In this document: in pieces, positions 1 to 10,570 of the stretch
Layout: each line of letters begins with the position of its first letter
Position numbering within the stretch: position 1 is the first letter of the stretch
Source of the DNA: Semisulcospira habei
Taxonomy: Eukaryota > Mollusca > Gastropoda > Semisulcospiridae
DNA: 64,000 nt
Reading direction: 5' to 3'
Assembly: GCA_036245525.1 (NCBI GenBank)
Contig: BTPG01000005.1
Coordinates: 176,393,578 to 176,457,577 of the forward strand
Program-made: the position numbers and the translations under genes
Notes under the pieces: generated by a model
Told to the model about the DNA's origin: nothing
Databases searched by the model: none
The model's input: the letters and a program-made list of their open reading frames with translations, nothing else

Positions 1-45
1 CTGCCTTTTCATTTCTCAAATAGCTGTGGGTTTGTTGTTTGTCGT

Positions 46-299
46 TTAACCCTCTATTGCCTGAAGTAGGTAGCTTAACCACCTCACTTCCCGAACTGTG
101 CGTCTGACTCGACTATACAATGACCGACATTAGCGTGAAGAACCCCCGATTTGAAATGAGGCCAAATTAGGCACACAGAACACAGGCCTCTCAAGAGACA
201 GAAACCCTCATGAGCCCCCCGCGACTGCGGGGGCTCATGAGGGTTTATGTCTCTTGCAGATGGGTGGCGTTTGCCTTGCCCCGACAGTTAAGGGGTTAA
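46..299. mobile_element. HP-A MITE, TTAA-flanked
   Basis: TTAA lies at 46-49 and 296-299. The left end begins CCTCTATTGCC and the right end reads as its rough complement (GACAGTTAAGGGG). The palindrome at 192-256 runs from CAAGAGACAG to CTGTCTCTTG-like sequence through a CTCATGAGCCCCC stem. The TTAA duplication and C-rich ends are as in piggyBac-derived MITEs; the assignment is inference. A GC-rich stretch after it (300-375) also ends in AGTTAAGGGG and may be a decayed second copy. Confidence 0.6.
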
Positions 300-595
300 C
301 AAAAAATAGCCGCCGCAGGACACAGCACCAGTCAAGGTGGGTAGCGTGCTCCTTGCGCCGGTAGTTAAGGGGTTGAAGTAAGTTATTTCCTTGACGTATT
401 TTTCCACGAATGAATATGTGTTGGTCCTCTTCTGGAAATTCGCACGATTTTCTCTCCTAATTTTTTTCTGCACGAATTCTAGTTCGTTCTACGTATAATG
501 TTGCTGTTTTGTCAGCTACGTGTATTCTCTTATGTTTTTGCACGCTTGAGAGTTGTGTGTTTCGTAAGAGCAAATCTTTCCTTGTTTTTGCTTCT

Positions 596-606
596 TCTTT
601 TTTTCT

Positions 607-638
<32 letters not shown>

Positions 639-736
639 TTTTTTTGTTCAAAGGGTTATTTCAAGTTTCAGTGCGCGATAAACTACGTACATTAGTGTCT
701 TGTCGCGAGCTCTGTAAAAAAAAAAAAAAAAAAAAA
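596..736. repeat. Poly-T (596-645) and poly-A (716-736) tracts
   Basis: Two opposed homopolymer tracts enclose about 70 bp. They generate spurious lysine- and phenylalanine-rich reading frames. No element was recognised between them. Confidence 0.8.
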
Positions 737-869
737 GCAATCATGAAAAGACTCCCGCCAATAAGGCGACATGGTACACCGTTTAACCTTCGCATGCGTA
801 AGGAAAAATATACGCTGAAAACACGACCACCTCCTCCTGGATGAAAACAAGGCATAAATTTGTATACCC

Positions 870-1073
870 TCAAGAGCTACAAATTCTCATGAGCGCCTGC
901 GACTACACGGCGTCATGAGAATCTATGCCTCTTGCAGATGGAAAACAAATATTGACGGAAACACTCTCAGCTCCTTCACGACAAAACTAAAACCTAATTT
1001 TCTCATCTGCAATAGGCGTAGATCTCATGAGCCCCTACAAATGCAGGGGCTGATGAGAATTTATGCCTCTTGC
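870..1073. mobile_element. Two HP-A palindrome cores (870-935 and 1013-1073)
   Basis: Both carry the HP-A stem: TCATGAGC near the centre, TATGCCTCTTGC on the right arm. The stems are diverged and the TTAA ends are not clear, so these are old copies. Confidence 0.55.
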
Positions 1074-1339
1074 AGACGTAGAGGACCTGACTGCGGTGCT
1101 ACAGACAGGAAGTCAAGGATTTGTGTGTCAAGCTGATTGGCTGGGGGAAAAATGGACGAGTTTTCTCAGCAGGGTTCTTTGTGCCAATCTCCCAACCCTT
1201 CTTTCCGCATCAAGGTGTAAAACGAGGCGCTTGTCAGTCTCCAGCACCGAACGGCATACACAGTTCAGGTGGAGTCACTTTCATGGAAGAGAAGATCGTT
1301 TTTAGACATCGATCGTTTGACTTTAAAAGCAAACGTGTT

Positions 1340-1532
1340 CCACCCCTTAATTTTAATTTTAACGTTGCCCTCTGAAGGACTGTATTACAATTCTAGGGAC
1401 AGACAGAGCATGATAGTTCAAAGGTGGTGTCAGAATAGCTTGGCGCCTATGGGCGCCATGCTTTTCTGGCACCATCCTTGAACTATTATGCTCGATCCAT
1501 GTCTTGCTGTGGAGTGTCGGGGATGAATGAAG
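1340..1532. mobile_element. HP-B MITE
   Basis: The palindrome at 1404-1497 has arms GATAGTTCAA...GGTGTCAGAATAGCTTGG around a GGCGCC centre. The right end reads CGGGGATGAATGAAG followed by TTAA (1533-1536). The left end is eroded compared with other HP-B copies such as 7387-7592. Confidence 0.6.
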
Positions 1533-1536
1533 TTAA

Positions 1537-1644
1537 CTGCCGAGGCAAGGAGAACGCCGCTGACCAGCTGCAAAGAGGCATACACCTCGGCCTCATGAGC
1601 CCCCCTGCAGTCGCGGGGGAGTGATGAGGATTTATGTCTCTTGG
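1537..1644. mobile_element. HP-A copy abutting HP-B
   Basis: It starts CTGCCGAGGCAAGG directly after the TTAA that closes the preceding HP-B. The palindrome is at 1571-1644 and ends TATGTCTCTTGG. Two elements appear to share one TTAA. Confidence 0.5.
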
Positions 1645-1946
1645 CAGTTCTATGTTCCTAATGTCATTTTCCATCCCATTTCATTTGTGTTGTTCACGCG
1701 AATGTCGCTCAGTGTGCTGTGTAGCGGTTTTCAAAGCGAAATCCATGTTCGCCGGCAGCGAATGGGTTAACAGTTCGCAATAATTCCTGTATAAATTGTC
1801 TTAATATGTCTGCCAATAATGCTGCATATAAGGGCTGACTTACCTACTCCAGAGAGTAAAGGGTTAACTGTTCCTAACATCTCCTTTATAAAGATTCCTA
1901 GTATGCATTTCAATGTTGCAGGACAAAGGGGCTGATTTTAATTAGC

Positions 1947-3604
1947 CAGTTTGAATGTCGAAGTCTGAATGTCGAAGTTTGAATGTCAAAGTCTGAATGT
2001 CGAAGTCTGAATGTCGAAGTTTGAAGTCTGAATGTCGAAGTCTGAATGTCGAAGTCTGAATGTCAAAGTCTGAATGTCGAAGTCTGAATGTCGAAGTCTG
2101 AATGTCAAAGTTTGAATGTCGAAGTCTGAATGTCGAAGTTTGAATGTCGAAGTTTGAAGTCTGAATGTCGAAGTCTGAATGTCGAAGTTTGAAGTCTGGA
2201 TGTCGAAGTCTGAATGTCGAAGTCTGAATGTCAAAGTTTGAATGTCGAAGTTTGAATGTCAAAGTTTGAAGTCTGAATGTCGAAGTCTGAATGTCGAAGT
2301 TTGAAGTCTGGATGTCGAAGTCTGAATGTCGAAGTTTGAAGTCTGGATGTCGAAGTCTGAATGTCGAAGTCTGAATGTCGAAGTTTGAATGTCGAAGTTT
2401 GAAGTCTGAATGTCGAAGTCTGAATGTCGAAGTTTGAAGTCTGGATGTCGAAGTCTGAATGTCGAAGTCTGAATGTCAAAGTTTGAATGTCGAAGTTTGA
2501 ATGTCGAAGTCCGAATGTCGAAGTCTGAATGTCGAAGTCTGAATGTCAAAGTTTGAATGTCAAAGTCTGAATGTCGAAGTCTGAATGTCGAAGTTTGAAG
2601 TCTGAATGTCGAAGTCTGAATGTCAAAGTTTGAATGTCGAAGACTGAATGTCGAAGTCTGAATGTCAAAGTTTGAATGTCGAAGTCTGAATGTCGAAGTC
2701 TGAATGTCGAAGTCTGAATGTCGAAATTTGAATGTCGAAGTCTGAATGTCGAAATTTGAATGTCGAAGTCTGAATGTCGAAGTTTGAAGTCTGAATGTCG
2801 AAGTCTGAATGTCAAAGTTTGAATGTCGAAGTCTGAATGTCGAAGTTTGAAGTCTGAATGTCGAAGTCTGAATGTCGAAGTTTGAAGTCTGAATGTCAAA
2901 GTCTGAATGTCGAAGTCTGAATGTCAAAGTTTGAATGTCGAAGTTTGAATGTCAAAGTCTGAATGTCGAAGTCTGAATGGCGAAGTTTGAAGTCTGAATG
3001 TCGAAGTCTGAATGTCGAAGTTTGAAGTCTGAATGTCGAAGTCTGAATGTCGAAGTTTGAAGTCTGAATGTCGAAGTTTGAAGTCTGAATGTCGAAGTCT
3101 GAATGTCAAAGTTTGAATGTCGAAGTCTGAATGTCGAAGTCTGAATGTCGAAGTCTGAATGTCAAAGTTTGAATGTCGAAGTCTGAATGTCGAAGTCTGA
3201 ATGTCAAAGTTTGAATGTCGAAGTCTGAATGTCGAAGTCTGAATGTCAAAGTTTGAATGTCGAAGTCTGAATGTCGAAGTCTGAATGTCGAAGTTTGAAT
3301 GTCGAAGTCTGAATGTCGAAGTTTGAAGTCTGAATGTCGAAGTCTGAATGTCAAAGTTTGAATGTCGAAGTCTGAATGTCGAAGTCTGAATGTCAAAGTT
3401 TGAATGTCGAAGTCTGAATGTCGAAGTCTGAATGTCGAAGTCTGAATGTCAAAGTTTGAATGTCGAAGTCTGAATGTCGAAATTTGAATGTCGAAGTCTG
3501 AATGTCGAAGTCTGAATGTCAAAGTTTGAATGTCGAAGTCTGAATGTCGAAGTCTGAATGTCGAAGTTTGAATGTCGAAGTCTGAATGTCGAAGTCTGAA
3601 TGTC
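1947..3604. repeat. 1.65-kb minisatellite, 14-bp unit
   Basis: The monomer is GAATGTCGAAGTCT with frequent CAAAG or TTT variants. Shorter 8-bp GAAGTTTG-type insertions produce 22-bp steps. Because 14 is not a multiple of 3 and the unit lacks stops on the minus strand, several minus frames stay open for 80-220 codons with a 14-residue period; this is composition, not evidence of a gene. The array ends sharply at both sides. Confidence 0.95.
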
Positions 3605-3761
3605 TTAAAACGGAAGACGTTACTGCTCTTCTTCTCCTTTGTGCACAGGACAGTTACATCGACTCGCACCAGGAGCACTAGAAAAATCTGTTACGTGTGC
3701 TTTTGTTCACATGTATTGTGAAAAGAAAAGTTAGAAAAGTCTTAGCTGAAGCAAGACGACA

Positions 3762-3763
<2 letters not shown>

Positions 3764-3795
<32 letters not shown>

Positions 3796-3960
3796 CGCTG
3801 TGTCAGCAGATTTGAGCAGTCAAACCCTAGCCACGAGCCGATCGCTTTAACCTCTTCACTGCTGAGGGGAAAAAAACGCCACCCAGCTGCAAGAGGTATG
3901 GATCCTCATGAGCCCCCGCAAATCTATGCCTCTTGCTGAAACCACGTTGTACCCATGATT
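3764..3960. mobile_element. Poly-A tract and internally deleted HP-A
   Basis: A run of A occupies 3764-3793. From TTAA at 3847-3850 an HP-A copy begins CCTCTTCACTGCTGAG, keeps the left arm through CTCATGAGCCCCCGC, then jumps to AAATCTATGCCTCTTGC. Most of the right arm of the palindrome is deleted. Confidence 0.6.
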
Positions 3961-4190
3961 TTGTATTTATTTATTTAATTATTTTTTATTTTTTAAATTT
4001 TCTTATTTTTTATTTTATTTTTTAAATTTATTTTATTTTATTTTATTTGTTGTTGTTTTTTGTTTGTTTGTTTTTTGTTTTGGTTTTTTTGTTTGTTTGT
4101 TTTTTGTTTTTTTGTTTTTTGTTGTTTTTTGTGGGTTTTTTTTTTTTTTTTTTTTTTTTTGGGTGGGGGGGGGGGGGGGGGGGGGGGCGG
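3961..4190. repeat. T-rich low-complexity tract ending in poly-T/poly-G
   Basis: TTTTA, GTTTT and T homopolymers run into about 27 G residues near 4161-4187. No gene signal. Confidence 0.85.
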
Positions 4191-4354
4191 CTAGGGATAG
4201 TGGACGCTGAACCGAGAAAGATGTAAAAAAAAAAAAAAAAAAACACGATCTGCGTCCACTGGCAGTACAGGGGGTAAAGACGAAGAGAGACGTGCCAGGG
4301 CACTTGATGATCTGTGCCCGCTATTCGGTGCACCTTCGTGGTGGACAAAAGACG

Positions 4355-4571
4355 CTAACCCCTTCCCTGCCTCTGTACGCACATGTTTGTTTCTGAAACC
4401 TTGTTTCATTCAACGAGAAAAAGCCAACGCCGTCCAAGAAACAAGGATGCAAACTGGTCTCAGCAGGAGGCATAGATCCTCATGAGCCCCCGCAGTCGCG
4501 GGGGCTTATGAGGATCTATGTCTCTTGCGTTTGGATCAGGGTCACTTTTTTCTCGGCAGTGAAGGGGTTAA
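4355..4571. mobile_element. HP-A MITE
   Basis: Ends CTAACCCCTTCCCTGCC (4355) and CTCGGCAGTGAAGGGG followed by TTAA (4568-4571) are complementary. The palindrome at 4463-4528 sits near the right end, i.e. this copy is inverted relative to 28639-28843. Confidence 0.75.
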
Positions 4572-4925
4572 GCCCTAAACGTTCAACGTTTAACGTGTTT
4601 TTCTTCTTCAAGCGTCCCTCACCGAGCGCTTAAAGAAAACTGGTGACGACCATGGCCAAACACGTTCTGTAACATTTGTGCTGATCTTTAGGGCAGATTA
4701 GACGCAGGGAGAAACCTGAGAAAGCATTTCCGGGAACAAGAGCCAAGGGCACCACACAGTCGATCGCTCCGGAGCAGAGGTGTGGGGAAAGGCAACTGGC
4801 GTTGGGCAGATTTGAAAGGACGTGAGAGATCCATAGTCAACCAGACCAATATTGGTACGATATCGAAGTTAAATCTGGGAAGACTTCTGATGGGTGGGGT
4901 GAATTGCGAACGGAGCTTTCCGAGC
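4572..4925. other. No recognisable feature
   Basis: About 350 bp of unique-looking sequence. No gene, repeat unit or inverted structure was recognised. Confidence 0.5.
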
Positions 4926-5612
4926 GTAGAGATCCGATCTTGACCGAACTGAACATTACTGAACTGAACTGAACTGAATTGTACTGAATTGAACTGAACT
5001 GAACTGAACTAAACTGAATCGAGTTAGTTAGTTAGTTGGGTTTAACGCCGAGCAGGCGACTAAGGCCATCTCACGGCGGTGAACTGAACTGAACTAAACC
5101 GAACCGAACCGTACTTAACCGAACCCAACCCAACTGAACTGAAATGAACTGAACTGAACCAAACCAAACCGAACCGAACTGAACCGAACCGAACCGAACC
5201 GAACTGAATTGTACTGAATTCAACTGAACTAAATCGAGTTAGTTAGCTAGTTATTTGGGTTTAACGCCGAGCAGACGACTACGGCCATCTCACGGCGGTG
5301 AACTGAACTGAACCGAACCGAACCGAACCGAATCGAACCGAACCGAACCGAACTCAACTCAACTCAACTCAACTCAACTCAACTCAACTCAACTCAACCG
5401 AACTGAACTGAACTGAACTGAGCTGAGCTGAACCGAATCGAACCGAACCGCACTGAACTGAACTGAACGAAACTGATCTGAACTAAACTGTACTGAATTG
5501 AACTGAACTGAACTGAATCGAGTTATTTAGCTAGTTGTTTGGGTTTAACGCCGAGCAGGCGACTAAGACCATCTCACGGCGGTAAACCGAACCGCACCAA
5601 ACTGAACTGAAC
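4926..5612. repeat. Pentanucleotide satellite with three embedded 60-bp units
   Basis: Arrays of TGAAC, CGAAC, CAACT and related pentamers are interrupted at 5021-5081, 5236-5299 and 5520-5582 by a conserved unit: GTTAGTTAG-like lead, GGGTTTAACGCCGAGCAGGC, then CATCTCACGGCGG. The unit spacing is about 215 and 284 bp. The embedded unit looks like a retroposon tail caught in the array (inference). Confidence 0.85.
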
Positions 5613-6104
5613 TAGAAAGTGACACCTAACGCCTCCAGGCGTCTCTTTTTTCAACCATAACGATAATAGAAAAACTACGAGTACCGACTACCCAGTAAGC
5701 AATGAGTCCTTGTGCCGAGGCTGTGCGAGGGGCCCACTGCGGCCAATGTCGGCTAGAAGATCTTCTGCCTCCTGGGTATCCCCACCCCCTACTGACTCTC
5801 CACACTCCAAAGTGGAGCAATTTGCGGATGAACAAGATTTCTTTTAAGCCATGACGAAAATGGAAAACAAGAGTACCGCCTGCCCCCCCACACCCACCCC
5901 TCTTCCTCCCGCACCCCCTCCCTCCCCCTCCCCCCCCCCCCGCACCCTCCCCGTCACAGCCCCACTCAACCCACCCTTTTCTCAACCACCCCCCTCCCAC
6001 TTCCTCCACCCCTCCCCCCCCCCCCCACCTCTAAAGTAGAGCAAGTGGGTAGAGCACGGACGGACATTAACGAGATACTCTGCTATCATCAATGTCAGCA
6101 TCAC
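5613..6104. other. Unassigned DNA with C-rich tract 5880-6030
   Basis: The C-rich tract gives proline-rich and, on the complement, glycine-rich reading frames; these are compositional. No gene recognised. Confidence 0.6.
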
Positions 6105-6326
6105 CATTAAAGCCCGTCACTGTCGAGAAACAGTTAACATCACCCAAATGCAAGACGCATAGATCCTCATGAGCCCTTGCGACTGCGGGGACTCATAAGG
6201 ATCTATTCGTCTTGCTGAGACCAACTTGTATCCATGTTTCTTGGACGGTGTTGGCTTTTGTTGTCAGCTGAATGAACACAGATTTCAAAAACAACAATGT
6301 ACGACAAGTGACAGAGAAGGAGTTAA
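6105..6326. mobile_element. HP-A copy
   Basis: The palindrome at 6149-6215 (CAAGACGCATAGATCCTCAT...CTTGC) is followed by the family tail (CCATGTTTCTTGGACGG). The outer ends are decayed. Confidence 0.65.
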
Positions 6327-6350
6327 AACCCTCTGTAAACCCTGGTGAGC

Positions 6351-6425
6351 TGGGGAGCTCAGGTGGTACAGCGACTCTCGTCCGAAAGGTTTTGGGTTCG
6401 AACCCAGATGGGGTCAAGGTTAGTA
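6351..6425 (+). repeat. tRNA-like sequence, probable SINE head
   Basis: AGCTCAGGTGG resembles a tRNA A box and GGTTCGAACCC is a perfect B box, about 40 bp downstream, with a CCCA/TGGG T-stem. No 7-bp acceptor stem or clear anticodon arm can be drawn, so a tRNA-derived SINE or pseudogene is more likely than a working tRNA. Confidence 0.45.
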
Positions 6426-6551
6426 CAGCCCACTTTTAGATGCCCTATATTTGAAAGCACTTAGCTGTGGACAAACGACTTTAGGCCCTGAATGTTTAAC
6501 GTTTGACGTAAGCCGTGTAAATAAAAATGCGCAGCTAACTGTGAGCATTAA

Positions 6552-6700
6552 TCCCTTCGCTGCTGAGAAAATTTCAACATCACCTAAATGCAAGACACAG
6601 AATCCATGAACCCCCATAGTTGCGGGGGCTTATGAGGATCAATGCCTCTTGCTGACACCACTTTAAACCCATTTCCTAAGATGGATGGTGCACTTTGACG
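6552..6700. mobile_element. HP-A copy
   Basis: TTAA at 6548-6551 precedes TCCCTTCGCTGCTGAG. The palindrome is at 6590-6651 with the right arm GGGGGCTTATGAGGATC. The right portion is truncated. Confidence 0.6.
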
Positions 6701-6710
6701 TGTGGATTAA

Positions 6711-6863
6711 CTCATTTAAAGGTCCCAACAACAATAGCTGAAAAGTGCGCTATTGATGAGGGGCGTCTCCATCGAGGTAATGGAATCATTTGGCACATTT
6801 CTTTACAACTAGTGCAACGCTATATGCCACTTCCGCAGTTATTAATGTGACGCCTTAAATGAG
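6711..6863. mobile_element. TTAA-flanked MITE, ends CTCATTTAA
   Basis: TTAA occurs at 6707-6710 and 6864-6867. The ends CTCATTTAAAGG and CCTTAAATGAG are inverted repeats. It is not HP-A, HP-B or HP-C, and has no long perfect palindrome. Confidence 0.6.
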
Positions 6864-6945
6864 TTAACAAAGATTGCAGAGACACAATCTGCGCACAGTG
6901 AAAGGGTGAAATCGTCGTCATTCTATTGGTGATGTCGATGGTGAG

Positions 6946-7035
6946 GAGCAAAAGAAACGCGACATTTTTAGAATCATCGGAAACACTTCAGTGTTTCCGA
7001 TGATTACAAAAATGTCGCATTTCTTTTGCTCGTGA
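6946..7035. mobile_element. HP-D palindrome
   Basis: A near-perfect inverted repeat of about 42 bp per arm: GAGCAAAAGAAACGCGACAT ... ATGTCGCATTTCTTTTGCTC, centre ACACTTCAGTGT. Related copies lie at 19391-19448 and 41824-41912. Confidence 0.7.
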
Positions 7036-7251
7036 GTATATTTGTAAATGGGGACAAAAGTGTCCGTTTTTAATCCTGTAAACCGATTTAACTGAAAAGT
7101 AGGTCAGTAAGCGAATGACCAGTCAGCTTTGGTTAACTTATTCTGCCCGCGACACACCACAGCAAGACTATCACAGTCGATCTATCGCCTGCAGTCCTCA
7201 GAGGATAACTCCAAAATGTGGGTAATTCGTACCTCGGGCACAATGAATTAA

Positions 7252-7316
7252 ACACTTTGGCTGTCGACAGCAGAGGAATCAACACGACGAAAAACACTAC
7301 CGACAGCCAAAGGGTC
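7252..7316. mobile_element. HP-C MITE
   Basis: TTAA at 7248-7251, left end ACACTTTGGCTGTCG, right end CTACCGACAGCCAAAGGG followed by TCAA, a mutated TTAA. The central arms have partly decayed. Confidence 0.6.
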
Positions 7317-7386
7317 AAAACGTGTTTACAACAAAGTCGAACGCTACTGCCCAGTTGCACGAACTTTGTAAACGTACATGCTTTAA

Positions 7387-7592
7387 CACATTCTACCCCA
7401 GAACCGAAATCCCCAAATTTTGAAGCTGCCCTCTGAAGGACTGTAACACAATTCTAGAGACAGATCGAGCATGATAGTTCAAGGGTGGTGCCAGAATAGC
7501 TTGGCGCCTATGGGCGCCAAGTTCTTCTGGCAACACCCTTAAACTATCACGCTCGATCCATGTCTTGCTGTGGTGTGTCGGGGCTGAATGAG
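7387..7592. mobile_element. HP-B MITE, full length
   Basis: TTAA at 7383-7386 and 7593-7596. Ends CACATTCTACCCC and GGGGCTGAATGAG. The palindrome at about 7466-7560 carries GATAGTTCAAGGGTGGTGCC arms and a GGCGCC centre. At 206 bp it is typical of the family. Confidence 0.75.
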
Positions 7593-7804
7593 TTAATCTT
7601 TGAATCTCTCGTTCCTTTTTTGTTTTGTTTTTGTAGACGTTTAAAAAATGCGAATGTGACAACAACGAAGCTAAAAATTCCAATAATGTGTATGTTACCC
7701 TCAAGGCAGGACATGGTGCCACGCAAAAAGAATGCAGGATACTGAGCTTTTAAGTGTTTGCTTAAATGTGTTCGCGCGTATGTGTGTGTGTGCGCGCGCG
7801 CGAA

Positions 7805-7807
<3 letters not shown>

Positions 7808-7900
<93 letters not shown>
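7808..7900. repeat. (GT)n microsatellite
   Basis: 93 bp of uninterrupted GT. Cysteine/valine reading frames here are spurious. It is followed by G-rich DNA (7970-8030) with quadruplex-like runs. Confidence 0.97.
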
Positions 7901-7903
<3 letters not shown>

Positions 7904-8284
7904 GGGAAGCAGGGTGGAGGGGCTCTGGGACTTTGGGACTCTTCAATGATTTGAGGAGTGGTCAGGGAGAGCGGGTGGGGGGGGGGGGATACGGGGGAGG
8001 GCGGGGGTGGGGTGGGGGGGGGGGGCTAAGGTTTGAAAACTTGGGGCCCCGATTGATTGATGGGAGCGCCGAACCGACCAAACCGAAGGCGGCAAAAAGA
8101 AGAAAATGAAAACAAAAGCTCAACTTGTTTCCATGTCGGCTAAATGAATGGACGAATCAACTCTGCAATTCAGGGACCAATGATGGGCAACCGGTGCACC
8201 GGTTCGGACTTCATCGAGCGGCATCCCTTCCATCGTCAATCGACCGTGGCTTAAATAGCGTACTGTCTTTCACTAGAACAGTGT

Positions 8285-8346
8285 CTATGGCTGTAGGAGA
8301 GTGCCTGATTAGCTAAGCTAATCAGGCACTACCCTACAGCCACCAT
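8285..8346. repeat. Short palindrome
   Basis: GGCTGTAGGAGAGTGCCTGA ... TCAGGCACTACCCTACAGCC, arms about 28 bp around an AGCTAAGCT centre. The GTGCCTGATTAGCT stem recalls the inner arms of some HP-B copies (23908-23995, 54464-54553). Confidence 0.7.
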
Positions 8347-8719
8347 GTTTTAGCGACCCTGGCACTTCCGTTCAGCTACCACGGCCGAGCAATCTCTGAC
8401 GATTTTGTGCTCGACTTCAGTTGCAAAATGTGAACCGCTGAACTCAGCAATTGAAGCTGATCTCCCAATACCTCCACGAGTATTTTACATGGGCATGTCT
8501 GTATGAAACTCAAATAGCTAACGGGTCGACAAACAAGATAATCAGAGGGGAAATTCGAATCAATATCAACAAGGGAGGGAAAAATCTGAAGCCTTGACTT
8601 GAAAATGGCATGCGGTGAACGCGGCTTCTAATTTAGAAAGGAAAAAAAACAAACGCCAACCCCTGCGATCGGTGAAATTGTTCTTGTACTGTTGCACCTC
8701 TGAATGAATGTGAATTTAG

Positions 8720-8864
<145 letters not shown>

Positions 8865-9028
8865 AATAATAAAAACCAGCCAAGGGGCATTTGACTGACT
8901 GAGCACTTCGATTCTGACACTAAAGATTCCGAGGGAGAAAATTAGGTTGGAGGAGGGGGGGGGTGTATGAAGTGGGGTGGGGTAGGTATGAAGTGGGAGG
9001 GGGCGGTTTAAGGCAAAAGGCATTTTAA

Positions 9029-9093
9029 CCTTTTGGCAGTCGGTACCTGCATGAATCATCTTGACAACAAGAGCTACCGACAGCCTAAGGGTT
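9029..9093. mobile_element. HP-C MITE
   Basis: TTAA at 9025-9028 and 9094-9097. Ends CCTTTTGGCAGTCGGTA and TACCGACAGCCTAAGGG are complementary. Confidence 0.65.
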
Positions 9094-9135
9094 TTAACTT
9101 ATGCCATGCCCCAGAAAAGGTTAACACAATCTTGT

Positions 9136-9182
9136 TGCAAGAGACGCAGTTGCGGGGGCTCATGAAGATCTATGCCTGTTGC
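9136..9182. mobile_element. HP-A right-half fragment
   Basis: CAGTTGCGGGGGCTCATGAA followed by GATCTATGCCTGTTGC: the right arm of an HP-A palindrome with the left arm missing. Confidence 0.5.
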
Positions 9183-9752
9183 TGACACCACCCTTTATTC
9201 ATTTGCCCTGGGGAGACTGAAGGGGTTTTTGGAACTATTAAAATGGTGTCAGAAGCACAGCCTGCGTTCAATGACAGGAAAGGGTTGTTGTTTTTTTAAG
9301 GGAGGATGGGGGGCGGGGGGGGGGGTTAAAGGGTGGGTGGGGGTGGACATAACCGTTGAAAAGAACAAAAAGCATTAGGCGTTGAAGACTTCTGACCATA
9401 TACAAACCGGTTTCCCGTTCGATCTAGACTCTTGTTGCTGTGAGTCACATCAAATTTCCTTCCTTAATCCTCCTTTGGGCAGTAACCAAGTCCTTTTTCT
9501 CGACCTCTCCAAAAAAAATCCACATTTTTGCGGTGTTCCCCACAAGGAACAGTATACTGAAAAGTGTAAATTCCAATGATTCTGCGGTAAATGTATATTT
9601 CTTTAATTTTACGGCTGACGAATCTCAGCCTTCTGATAGGAGAACGCATGTCAAAGAACAATGAGACAGCGATACAGAAAATCAGCAACAAACAAATGAT
9701 TAAACACACTCACACACACAATGAAACGTAGGACAGACACCCAGTGTGCATA

Positions 9753-9920
9753 AGGTTCTCGGGCAGACGTCGGCCCGACGGCCTTTTGCTTACTGGCAAG
9801 ACAGAAGTGTTAGGGTTCCGTTGCATGAGTGATCTTAATCCTGCGCAAGCGCAAGCTATCGCGGAGCACCTTGCATAGTGGCTTGAGCAGGAATTAGGCT
9901 ATTTCACGCGACTGGTCCCA
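9753..9920. mobile_element. HP-E half (9753-9795) and HP-F half (9822-9920)
   Basis: CAGACGTCGGCCCGACGGCC then TTTTGCTTACTGG is the right end of HP-E. CGCGGAGCACCTTGCATAGT with flanking GTTGCATGAG and GACTGGTCCC is HP-F with a decayed left arm. Confidence 0.5.
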
Positions 9921-9929
9921 GGCTCTTAC

Positions 9930-10570
9930 CTCTCCACGCTGATGAGGATCAGGTTGAGAATTGCGGCCAGGGCGGACATCATCTCCACAAAGTTGGACAG
10001 CTTGCACACCACCGTCGCCACGTCCCAGTGCAGGATCACGTGACTGACGATCTCGTGCGGCACGCACACCAGCAGGAAGATGACGTCAGCCCACGCCATG
10101 CTCAGCAAACAGGGGAACGTGACGCAGCGCCCGGTCCTCCGGCAGCACAGCACGCTGATGACCAGCGCGTTGCCCGTGATGCCCAGCAGGAAGGCCACGC
10201 TGTACACGGCGACTAGCGGGAAGAAGTTGGGCTCCCGCACCCAGGGCTTGGTCAGGTGCTGCGGGTCCCCGGGGTAGGGGAAGGCGTCCATGTGCCGATA
10301 GTCGTACATGGGGAAATCGTCCCCGAACAACGTCCCCTCACCGCTGGTGCTGGCTTCCGTGGAAACTGCGTGAAGCGTCGTGCTGTTGTACATGGCGAGG
10401 AGAGTGCTGTTGTGGCCGTTGGGCTGGTGGTGATGGAGGTGATGGATGCGGTGGTGATGGCGGGCCTGACTGGTGGGGCTCAGATCACTACCCAGGAATC
10501 CGCCGCCGGTGTAGCCGGGGTGTGACTGGGGGGTGAAGGTGGTGGCGGTAGTCAGTTTCATCAACGCCAT
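9930..10570 (-). CDS. Class A (rhodopsin-like) receptor, first coding exon, partial
   Basis: This exon encodes the extracellular N-terminus and helices TM1-TM3 of a seven-helix receptor. Residues are numbered from the upstream ATG at 10666; the likelier start is M33 at 10570, since the 32 residues before it look like leader sequence. A His/Ser/Thr-rich N-terminus has N-glycosylation sequons at N86 and N94. TM1 (about 149-173) has the GN pair with N166 at the 1.50 position. TM2 (about 182-205) has D194 and P203. TM3 starts with C221, the usual disulfide cysteine, and ends SVER, the start of the E/DRY motif. The frame stops at 9926 inside GAGAG|GTAAGAG, a good splice donor that splits the Arg codon (phase 2). 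TM4-TM7 are missing and would lie at lower coordinates. TM2 has WAD instead of the usual LAD. Ligand class cannot be assigned, though a peptide receptor is plausible. Confidence 0.8.

Noticed and set aside
1942..3678. Long minus-strand open frames (up to 222 codons) over the 14-bp minisatellite
   Set aside because: They exist in several frames at once because the repeat unit lacks stop codons; no start context, signal or domain supports a gene.
5626..6009. Gly-rich 127-codon frame on the minus strand
   Set aside because: Caused by the C-rich tract 5880-6030; no recognisable domain.
6351..6425. Functional tRNA gene (also the heads at 29363, 39828 and 57637)
   Set aside because: A and B boxes are present but a complete cloverleaf with acceptor and anticodon stems cannot be drawn; three of the four are parts of SINEs.
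7701..8109. Cys/Val and Thr/His proteins over dinucleotide arrays (also 8628-9059, 34859-35180, 44138-44397)
   Set aside because: Pure translations of (GT)n/(CA)n.
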